DNA of 23,801 nucleotides, taken from NCBI GenBank assembly GCA_964396265.1, contig CAYNEM010000022.1:1-23801 (forward strand), in the 5' to 3' direction. Each line of letters opens with the position of its first letter. Positions within the stretch are counted from its first letter, which is position 1. Origin of the DNA: EA-27 sp964396265. Its GTDB lineage: Archaea > Thermoplasmatota > Thermoplasmata > RBG-16-68-12 > EA-27. This document shows, in pieces, positions 1-5,242 of this stretch. A program made the translations under genes and the position numbers. The notes under the pieces are model-generated. The model had not been told where the DNA came from. It saw nothing but the letters and a program-made list of their open reading frames with translations, and did not search any database.

Positions 1-486
1 CTGTACAACACGATGTGGATCTACCCGCAGGTCGTCTACTACGTGGGCGACGCGCAGTGCCACCAGATGGCGGCGCGGACGCTGATGCTGAACGGGAACC
101 AGATGCCGATGGACGCGCGGATGACGTCGATCTACCTGTTCGCGAACTTCGGCCTCCTGAGCGCGATCCTGGCGGCGCCGTCGACGAGTATCGCGCAGGG
201 CATGGTGAACGCGCTCCCGCGGAAGATGCAGGATTGGGTGCGCCGCCACATCGGGCCGATGGTGTTCGCGGGCATGCTCGTCGTCCTCGGCCTTCTCCCC
301 GTCGCGGTCGACGGCTTCTGGCAGCTCTTCTCGAACGGCACCTACGAGAGCACGAACTTCAAGCGGTACCTGACCGGCATCCCCGGGGGATGGGTCGCCG
401 GGCTCCTCGTCGGTGTCATGGTCAAGTCGATCCGCCAGGTCGATGTGGAGACCGCCGCGCTCCGCGCGAGGGCGCGCGAGGCGTAG
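1..486 (+). CDS. DUF2085-like integral membrane protein, 5' end missing
   Basis: The frame is open to the first base of the window, so the first visible ATG (13) is probably internal and the gene is 5'-truncated. A Cys-His-Gln start is followed by an Arg, the segment GNQMP, then an Arg and SIY. This resembles the conserved core of the DUF2085 membrane family, in which Cys-His-Gln and Gly-Asn-Gln-Met-Pro precede an Arg and GIY. The usual Cys just after the Pro is absent here (MDAR). About three hydrophobic helices follow: after the motif, around residues 80-105 of the visible part, and near the C-terminus (GGWVAGLLVGVMV). The function of the family is unknown. The next gene starts 17 nt downstream on the same strand, so the two are probably co-transcribed. 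The family assignment is from motif memory only. Confidence 0.6.
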   Translation: MYNTMWIYPQVVYYVGDAQCHQMAARTLMLNGNQMPMDARMTSIYLFANFGLLSAILAAPSTSIAQGMVNALPRKMQDWVRRHIGPMVFAGMLVVLGLLPVAVDGFWQLFSNGTYESTNFKRYLTGIPGGWVAGLLVGVMVKSIRQVDVETAALRARAREA

Positions 487-503
487 GGTTTTAGACCTCC
501 GGC

Positions 504-1214
504 GTGTACGCGCGGTCCGTGACCAAGGCCGCGAAGCGGAAGAAGGAGAAGGAGGAGCCCAACTTCGCGATCCCCGAGTTCGACGAGGGGGCGTACATGC
601 GGAAGGAGGTCGAGGGCGCGAAGGCCGCGGTCATCTGCGTGATTCTCGCGATCCCCGTCGCCGGCGTGCTCTACGGCTTGGCGGTGGTGGGCCTGGCGGT
701 GGTGGCGTTCTTCCTCGGCATCGCCCTCACATTCTCGCTCCCGCGCATCTTCGGGTTGCTCAAGGTCCTCCCCTGGCCGAAGGTCAACACGTCCACGTTC
801 GAGCGCCGCGACTGGCTCGGCCACGGATCCACGTTCTTCTTCTCGTGGTTCGCGTTCTGGATTCTCCTCCTCAACGCACCGTTCGTGGACCTCACGGACC
901 CGGTGATCGGCGTTTCGGCGTTCGCGGGGGTGTCGACCATTGTGATGCAGGAGGGCCTCACCCGCGACGTGGGACGACTGCCCACGGACGCACCGGTGCT
1001 GTTCAATGTCACCATCCTCGAGAACGTAGGCCTCGCCGAGACCACGATCACGATTCAGGGCAACGAGTTCCAGCTCAACCAGACAGGCGGAGCAAGGTAC
1101 GCGTTCACTTATCTTCCCGCGACTTCGGGCGCCGTGACGCTCTCCGTTGATGTGTATGCTCGGGACGTGAGCGGCCATGTAGCCCGGTTCGCGTTCGAAG
1201 TCCAGCTCTCGTGA
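504..1214 (+). CDS. Unknown membrane protein with extracytoplasmic beta-type domain
   Basis: I do not recognise a named family. The 236-aa protein starts with GTG at 504; another GTG at 519 is possible. It has a charged Lys/Glu-rich cytoplasmic N-terminus (residues 1-37), two closely spaced hydrophobic helices (about 40-85), and a third at about 110-130 (STFFFSWFAFWILLL). The C-terminal half, about 100 residues, is rich in Val, Thr, Asn and alternating hydrophobics and contains two N-glycosylation sequons (NVT, NQT). It therefore probably folds as an Ig-like beta sandwich outside the membrane. The gene follows the DUF2085-like gene by 17 nt and ends 9 nt from the convergent CCA-adding enzyme gene. 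A role in the envelope is inferred from topology only. Confidence 0.75.
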   Translation: MYARSVTKAAKRKKEKEEPNFAIPEFDEGAYMRKEVEGAKAAVICVILAIPVAGVLYGLAVVGLAVVAFFLGIALTFSLPRIFGLLKVLPWPKVNTSTFERRDWLGHGSTFFFSWFAFWILLLNAPFVDLTDPVIGVSAFAGVSTIVMQEGLTRDVGRLPTDAPVLFNVTILENVGLAETTITIQGNEFQLNQTGGARYAFTYLPATSGAVTLSVDVYARDVSGHVARFAFEVQLS

Positions 1215-1223
1215 ATCTCGTCC

Positions 1224-2561
1224 TCACTCCCATGGAAACCGGGAATCGAGGAGCACCGTGACCTCGGGCAGAAACGCCTTTGTGAACAGGCGGGCGTCCA
1301 GGAGGAGACGGGCCTTCATCGCGACCTTGTCCAGATGGGAGCCGAGGCTCCATTTCGGGAGCTGCGAGCGGATGAGCCGGCCCGCGTCCTGGAACTCCCG
1401 CCGCACGTCGACGACCCAATGGTCGCCCTCGATGCGCGGCGCGGAGAGCGCGCCCTTCGCGCCCCGCCACTTCTCGAGGAAGTCCTCTGCGTTCTTCACC
1501 CACACGGGAGGCCCGCGATGCTTCTGCGCCGCCGGCAGCACGAACACCTCGAACTCGAACTGCAGGAGGATGACGTCGCCAACGACCGCGAACCGCGACC
1601 TCGCGATCCTAAAGTCCGCGCGGCGGCAGGCATCCTCGACCGCCCGGTGCGCCTTGCGGACCTGAGGGTACAGGACATCATCGGTGAGCTTTGGCGCGGG
1701 GATCGTGAGTCCGAGGAGGGTCGTCCCCCTCGCCGCCAGGATGCGTTTCGCCTGCGCAGCGGTTAGGAGCTTCCTCGGCTTGGGGAAGAAGAACTCTAGG
1801 CGGGGTCTCTCGAGGAACGCCTTGGCAGCGTGGACGAACGTTGCGAGCGTCTCCTCGCCCACGGCGCTCGAGACGTTGCGCCCTGCGTCGACGGGGTCCA
1901 CGACCACGATAGGTTCCGCGAACGCCTTGGCGGCGGGCCCCTCGAGCGTGATCACGACCTCGTGCCCCCGCCATCGCGTCGCCGCCTCGAGCACCTTGCG
2001 GAAGGTCCCACACTTCAGGACGAGGAGCTCACACAGGTATCCGGAGAACCCCTGCACCTTGGACTCCGCCCCGTAGACGCCGACGCCCTCGCAGAACGCC
2101 TTGAGGAGCCGGATCTCGTCGCGCTGCGCCTTCCCGACGCGTTCGATGACGTATCGCGCGTGGAGGGGGGTGCGGTCCACCGCGCTCATCTTCTCCGACG
2201 CGTCGCGAATCCGGTAGCACGGGACGACCTCGACCTCGAAGCCGTTCCACATCCCCCGCGTGTACGGGTGCTCGGCGTACATCCGCTTCTTGTCCTCGAG
2301 GAACTCCCCGAGGGCGAGGCCGACCTTTTCGAGCGTCTCGCGCGGCGTCTCCCGGGGGAACAGGACGAAGATGTCGAGTTCCGCTTGAGAGAGATGCGTG
2401 CCCTTCGCGACGCTGCCCACGAGCAACGGCTCGACGGGGATGCTGTACGCCTCAGCAGCTTTTGCGACGCGCGCCCGGACATCCTCCGCCGTCGCACGGA
2501 GGCGTTTCTCCTCCTCTGCGGAGGGCACGACGCGCTTCAGAACGTCCGTCTCGAGCGACAT
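1224..2561 (-). CDS. cca: Archaeal class I CCA-adding enzyme (tRNA nucleotidyltransferase)
   Basis: Adds or repairs the 3'-terminal CCA of tRNAs from CTP and ATP, without a nucleic acid template. The 445-aa length is typical of the archaeal class I enzyme. The nucleotidyltransferase signature is GSVAKGT (residues 49-55) followed by the carboxylate pair E61 and D63 in ELDIFVLF. The third catalytic carboxylate lies in FEVEVVPCYRI and is E111, where the archaeal consensus as I remember it is Asp. The central domain (KAFCEGVGVYG, FSGYLCELL) and the C-terminal tail domain are both recognisable. Neither tRNA gene in this window encodes CCA, which fits a need for this enzyme. A TATA-like box lies 27 nt before the ATG, so the message is probably leaderless. 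The gene is convergent with its left neighbour. Confidence 0.95.
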   Translation of the reverse strand: MSLETDVLKRVVPSAEEEKRLRATAEDVRARVAKAAEAYSIPVEPLLVGSVAKGTHLSQAELDIFVLFPRETPRETLEKVGLALGEFLEDKKRMYAEHPYTRGMWNGFEVEVVPCYRIRDASEKMSAVDRTPLHARYVIERVGKAQRDEIRLLKAFCEGVGVYGAESKVQGFSGYLCELLVLKCGTFRKVLEAATRWRGHEVVITLEGPAAKAFAEPIVVVDPVDAGRNVSSAVGEETLATFVHAAKAFLERPRLEFFFPKPRKLLTAAQAKRILAARGTTLLGLTIPAPKLTDDVLYPQVRKAHRAVEDACRRADFRIARSRFAVVGDVILLQFEFEVFVLPAAQKHRGPPVWVKNAEDFLEKWRGAKGALSAPRIEGDHWVVDVRREFQDAGRLIRSQLPKWSLGSHLDKVAMKARLLLDARLFTKAFLPEVTVLLDSRFPWE

Positions 2562-2585
2562 CGCGGCGAGGCATGGAGGAGCCCG

Positions 2586-2594
2586 CCTTAAAGG
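2586..2594 (-). promoter_or_regulatory. TATA-like box of the CCA-adding enzyme gene
   Basis: On the minus strand CCTTTAAGG (itself nearly palindromic) is centred about 29 nt upstream of the ATG at 2561. In archaea transcription starts about 25 nt after box A, so the transcript should begin at or just before the start codon, giving a leaderless mRNA. No Shine-Dalgarno sequence precedes the ATG, which agrees. Confidence 0.5.
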
Positions 2595-2630
2595 AACGCG
2601 CGCGAAGAATTCAGAGTAGGGCGTCGAGGC

Positions 2631-2855
2631 TCAGTGGCGGCGCATGAGCTTCATCCAGCCGCCGCTCTCGTACACGCCGAGATTACGGCGCTGGGCGGTC
2701 GCCTCGAACGTGGACCAGTCGATGACCTCGACCCGGTCGTCCGCACCCTTCGTGAAACGGATCTGCTCCGTCCCGCGCACGCGGCCCGGCTGCAGTCCCT
2801 TCTGGGATGCGATCTGCCTTGCCTCTTCGATGCTGATGTTACGAAGTTCCGTCAT
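2631..2855 (-). CDS. Small hypothetical protein, 74 aa
   Basis: I do not recognise this protein. From the ATG at 2855 it encodes 74 residues; an in-frame ATG at 2864 would add three. The N-terminus (ISIEEARQIASQKG) looks like a short helix. A basic stretch follows (GRVRGTEQIRFTKG), then a hydrophobic turn (VEVIDWSTF) and a C-terminus ending MKLMRRH. There is no signal peptide and no Cys or zinc motif. The composition suggests a small nucleic-acid or ribosome-associated protein, which is a guess. Its upstream region is lost in the adjacent 100-N gap. Codon use matches the neighbours. It ends 69 nt before the start of the CCA-adding enzyme on the same strand, but that gene has its own TATA box. 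Confidence 0.6.
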   Translation of the reverse strand: MTELRNISIEEARQIASQKGLQPGRVRGTEQIRFTKGADDRVEVIDWSTFEATAQRRNLGVYESGGWMKLMRRH

Positions 2856-2877
2856 GGTTCCCATCTCGGTTCGCGGG

Positions 2878-2977
2878 NNNNNNNNNNNNNNNNNNNNNNN
2901 NNNNNNNNNNNNNNNNNNNNNNNNNNNNNNNNNNNNNNNNNNNNNNNNNNNNNNNNNNNNNNNNNNNNNNNNNNNNN
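2878..2977. other. Assembly gap (100 N)
   Basis: A run of exactly 100 N, the conventional length for a scaffold gap of unknown true size. It hides the upstream regions of two divergent genes: the 74-aa protein on the left and eL41 on the right. Confidence 0.98.
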
Positions 2978-2983
2978 GGCCAG

Positions 2984-3052
2984 ATGCGCTGGAAGTGGCG
3001 CAAGAAGCGGATGCGCCGCCGGAAGCGCGAGCAGAAGATGCGGCAGCGCTGA
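2984..3052 (+). CDS. rpl41e: Large-subunit ribosomal protein eL41 (L41e), 22 aa
   Basis: A 22-codon frame begins with ATG at 2984 and ends with TGA. It encodes MRWKWRKKRMRRRKREQKM followed by RQR. This is the hallmark of eL41, a single Arg/Lys helix of about 25 residues with the pattern M-R-x-K-W-R-K-K-R-M-R-R, which sits at the ribosomal subunit interface. It is far below normal gene-calling cut-offs and is easily missed. The start is only 6 nt from the N gap, so its promoter is not visible and a slightly longer N-terminus cannot be excluded. The stop lies 3 nt before tRNA-Trp, with no TATA box between them, so the two are probably co-transcribed. Confidence 0.88.
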   Translation: MRWKWRKKRMRRRKREQKMRQR

Positions 3053-3055
3053 TCC

Positions 3056-3225
3056 GGGGGCATGGGGTAGCCTGGTATCCTAACGGGCTCCAGTCAGGAA
3101 TGAACGAACGGGTTTGCGGATCCGGTGACGAAAGACTGGAGCGACGACCCGATTCCCAGAACAGGCGGGGTCGCACCCCGCTTGGTGGAAACCCGTAGAC
3201 GAGGGTTCGAATCCCTCTGCCCCCA
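3056..3225 (+). tRNA. trnW: tRNA-Trp (CCA anticodon) with a 97-nt intron
   Basis: The exons fold into a standard tRNA. The acceptor stem is GGGGGCA (3056-3062) with TGCCCCC (3218-3224) and discriminator A at 3225. The D-arm carries G18G19 at 3074-3075. The anticodon stem is ACGGG (3083-3087) with CCCGT (3192-3196). The anticodon is CCA at 3090-3092. The T-arm is GAGGG-TTCGAAT-CCCTC (3201-3217). The intron lies between G37 (3093) and A38 (3191), the usual archaeal 37/38 site. TCCA (3089-3092) can pair with TGGA (3186-3189) to give the four-base-pair helix of a bulge-helix-bulge splice motif. The 3' CCA is not encoded (ACCT follows). Confidence 0.95.
3094..3190 (+). ncRNA. tRNA-Trp intron, candidate box C/D 2'-O-methylation guide
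   Basis: Introns of euryarchaeal tRNA-Trp are known to carry box C/D guides for 2'-O-methylation of positions 34 and 39. Here ACGGGTTT (3108-3115) is complementary to 3189-3196 of the same transcript, and CTGGAGC (3136-3142) is complementary to 3087-3093. A good C' box GTGACGA lies at 3125-3131. If CGGA (3117-3120) is D' and ACGA (3144-3147) is D, the base five nucleotides upstream of each pairs exactly with position 39 (C3192) and position 34 (C3090). Both D boxes depart from CUGA and box C (about 3100-3106) is weak, so the guide may be degenerate. A 7-bp hairpin, GCGGGGT/ACCCCGC, spans 3165-3181. Confidence 0.6.
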
Positions 3226-3290
3226 CCTCCCGGGGCTCCGCGACCCACCGAGGGAGCAACCATTATCAGGTGGCGCATCCTTGCGGAAAC

Positions 3291-3298
3291 GTTTATGA
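3291..3298 (+). promoter_or_regulatory. TATA-like box of the first small GTPase gene
   Basis: GTTTATGA lies 38-45 nt upstream of the ATG at 3336. It predicts a transcript with a leader of about 15-20 nt. The leader contains GGGAAGGGCTGAT, a partial Shine-Dalgarno match. Confidence 0.45.
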
Positions 3299-3335
3299 AC
3301 CGACGTCAAGCTAACGCAGGGAAGGGCTGATTTCC

Positions 3336-3890
3336 ATGGAACCCCGGCGCATGAAGATCAAGGTCTGCCTCGTCGGAGAGGCCGCGGTCGGAAAGACATC
3401 GCTGATTCGGCGGTTCGTCCTCGACGACTTCGACGACAAGTACATCCAGACGCTGGGGACGAAGGTCTCGAAGAAGGAGCTCACGGTGACCAGTTCCGAG
3501 AACGAGCTGGTCAGGATCGACATGACGATCTGGGACATCATGGGGCAGAAAGGCTTCCGCGAACTGCTGAAAGAGGCGTACTTCTACGGGGCGAAGGGCG
3601 TGATCGCCGTCGCCGAGGTCACGCGGAAGACGACCCTTGACGACTTGGACGACTGGATCGAGGGCGTGTACTCCGTCACTGGGAAGATCCCGATCCAGTT
3701 CATGGCAAACAAGTGGGACCTGAGGGACCAGGCGGAGATCGGCGAGGAGGAGCTCATCCAGGCCACGAAGGCGTATGATTCTACGTACTTCCTTACCTCC
3801 GCGAAGACGGGCGAGAACGTGGAAGCCGCGTTCCAGAACCTCGCGCAGCGCATCGCGACCGACAAACTCGCGAAGCGTGAGGTCGCGTAG
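3336..3890 (+). CDS. Ras/Rab-like small GTPase, paralogue 1 of 3
   Basis: A 184-aa single-domain small GTPase of the Ras superfamily with all five nucleotide-binding boxes. G1 is GEAAVGKT (14-21). G2 Thr is T39 in YIQTLG. G3 is DIMGQ (67-71), keeping the Gln used for GTP hydrolysis. G4 is NKWD (125-128) and G5 is SAK (155-157). There is no C-terminal Cys for prenylation and no membrane helix, so it is predicted cytosolic. It is the first of three adjacent paralogues that share the segment after G3 (KGFRELLKEAYF) and a FDDxYI switch I. An alternative start is the ATG at 3351. The partner and the process controlled are unknown. Archaeal Rab-like proteins are reported, but I cannot infer a pathway from this context. 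Confidence 0.92.
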   Translation: MEPRRMKIKVCLVGEAAVGKTSLIRRFVLDDFDDKYIQTLGTKVSKKELTVTSSENELVRIDMTIWDIMGQKGFRELLKEAYFYGAKGVIAVAEVTRKTTLDDLDDWIEGVYSVTGKIPIQFMANKWDLRDQAEIGEEELIQATKAYDSTYFLTSAKTGENVEAAFQNLAQRIATDKLAKREVA

Positions 3891-3978
3891 GCCGCACGTA
3901 TCAGCCGTGATAGCCGAACGGAAAGGTCTTTTCCCAGTGGGTCGGCTTGCTTCTCAGATGCAAGGTGCCGAACTCACG

Positions 3979-4521
3979 ATGATGAGGCACGTCAAGGCGA
4001 AGGTGTGCCTCGTGGGCGACATTGCGGTGGGCAAGACCTCCCTGATCAAGCGTTTCGTGCTCGACGCGTTCGACGACCGGTACATCGCGACGATCGGCAC
4101 GAAGGTCACGAAGAAGACCGCCACCGTGACGTGGCGAGGGAAGCCAGCCATGATGGACCTCGTGATCTGGGACATCATGGGCGAGAAAGGGTTCCGCCAG
4201 CTCCTCAAGGAGTCCTATTTCGAGGGGACCCACGGTGTCCTCGCGGTCTGTGACCTGACGAGGCGCGACACCCTGTCGGACCTCTACGGATGGATCGACC
4301 TCGTCGAAGCGAACTGCGCGGACGTGCCCTTCGTCTTCCTCGGGAACAAGGCGGACCTCAAGTCGAAGGTCGTCCTCCAGGAGGACGAGCTGGCGGCGAT
4401 CGCGGAGCCCCGGAACGCGCCATGGCTGCTGACGAGCGCGAAGACGGGATTCGGCGTGGAGCGGGCGTTCCAAGGGCTGGCGCAGCGGGTCGCCTTGACC
4501 ATTGAGAACTCACCGCCCTGA
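3979..4521 (+). CDS. Ras/Rab-like small GTPase, paralogue 2 of 3
   Basis: The frame is open from 3775, but the domain begins near 3979. AAGGTG at 3962-3967 is a Shine-Dalgarno match 11 nt before the ATG at 3979; the ATG at 3958 is possible. The chosen start gives 180 aa. Motifs are G1 GDIAVGKT (13-20), T38 in YIATIG, G3 DIMGE (65-69), G4 NKAD (123-126) and G5 SAK (153-155). The catalytic Gln of switch II is Glu (E69), unlike paralogue 1, which may slow GTP hydrolysis or shift its mechanism. The segment between switches I and II is shorter than in the other two. No clear TATA box lies in the 88 nt after paralogue 1, so co-transcription is likely. Confidence 0.9.
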   Translation: MMRHVKAKVCLVGDIAVGKTSLIKRFVLDAFDDRYIATIGTKVTKKTATVTWRGKPAMMDLVIWDIMGEKGFRQLLKESYFEGTHGVLAVCDLTRRDTLSDLYGWIDLVEANCADVPFVFLGNKADLKSKVVLQEDELAAIAEPRNAPWLLTSAKTGFGVERAFQGLAQRVALTIENSPP

Positions 4522-4552
4522 CGATATCACGCCTCATAACCGCCCGCATAGC

Positions 4553-4560
4553 GTTTTATA
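4553..4560 (+). promoter_or_regulatory. TATA-like box of the third small GTPase gene
   Basis: GTTTTATA stands out in GC-rich surroundings. It lies 49-56 nt before the preferred ATG at 4609, predicting a leader of roughly 25 nt that contains GGATGGGG. Confidence 0.55.
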
Positions 4561-4608
4561 GAGCAACGGGCGTCAATCTGAAATAGACCCTTACGGATGG
4601 GGCGAACC

Positions 4609-5154
4609 ATGGCAGACGTCCAACGCATGAAGGTCAAAGCCTGTCTTGTCGGCGAGGGCGCCGTCGGAAAGACCGCACTCATTCGACGGTTTATCCATGA
4701 CCAGTTCGACGACCGCTACATCTCGACCCTGGGCGCGAAGGTCTCGAAGAAGGAATTGTCGATCCAGAACCCGAAGGGCGGCGGGGAGATCGCGATCGAC
4801 ATGACGATCTGGGACATCATGGGCGAGAAAGGGTTCCGGGAGCTGCTCAAGGAGGCGTACTTCCACGGGGCACAGGGCATCCTCGCCGTGTGCGACATCA
4901 CGCGCAAGGACACGCTCGGGGAGCTTCACGACTGGATCGCGGCGGTGCACAAGGTCACGGGCCAGATCCCGATCCAGTTCCTCGCGAACAAGGTGGACCT
5001 CGACAAGCAGCGCGCATTCTCCGAGGACGACGTGAAGAAGGTCGCGGAGGTTCACAAGTCGCCGTACCTCTACACGAGCGCGAAAACGGGTCAGAACGTC
5101 GAGGAGGGCTTCCGAAGCCTCGCAGGCCTGATCGCGAACAAGGTCGCGAAGTAG
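4609..5154 (+). CDS. Ras/Rab-like small GTPase, paralogue 3 of 3
   Basis: Third paralogue, 181 aa from the ATG at 4609. That start is preceded by GGATGGGG (4595-4602) at a good Shine-Dalgarno distance; the ATG at 4597 would add four residues. Motifs are G1 GEGAVGKT (15-22), T40 in YISTLG, G3 DIMGE (69-73), G4 NKVD (127-130) and G5 SAK (157-159). As in paralogue 2, Glu (E73) replaces the switch II Gln. A Gly/Lys-rich insertion (NPKGGGE) lies between switches I and II. It is closer to paralogue 1 than to paralogue 2 through the G3 to alpha-2 region. It has its own TATA box, so it is regulated separately from the other two. There is no lipidation motif or transmembrane helix. Confidence 0.92.
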   Translation: MADVQRMKVKACLVGEGAVGKTALIRRFIHDQFDDRYISTLGAKVSKKELSIQNPKGGGEIAIDMTIWDIMGEKGFRELLKEAYFHGAQGILAVCDITRKDTLGELHDWIAAVHKVTGQIPIQFLANKVDLDKQRAFSEDDVKKVAEVHKSPYLYTSAKTGQNVEEGFRSLAGLIANKVAK

Positions 5155-5194
5155 GGAAGGCCCCGCGAGACGTCCCGTATATTTCGCACGAAGG

Positions 5195-5202
5195 CTTAAT
5201 TA
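5195..5202 (+). promoter_or_regulatory. TATA-like box of the lonB gene
   Basis: CTTAATTA lies 41-48 nt upstream of the ATG at 5243. It predicts a leader of about 15-20 nt that includes AAGG. A second AT-rich element, GTATATTT (about 5178-5185), is further upstream and less well spaced. Confidence 0.5.
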
Positions 5203-5242
5203 CATCTGTCGCGTCTTTCCATCTAGGCAAGGTTTAGGAATC

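Noticed and set aside
3165..3181. Hairpin in the tRNA-Trp intron as a transcription terminator
   Set aside because: It lies inside the tRNA gene, has no T-run after it, and is better explained as intron structure.
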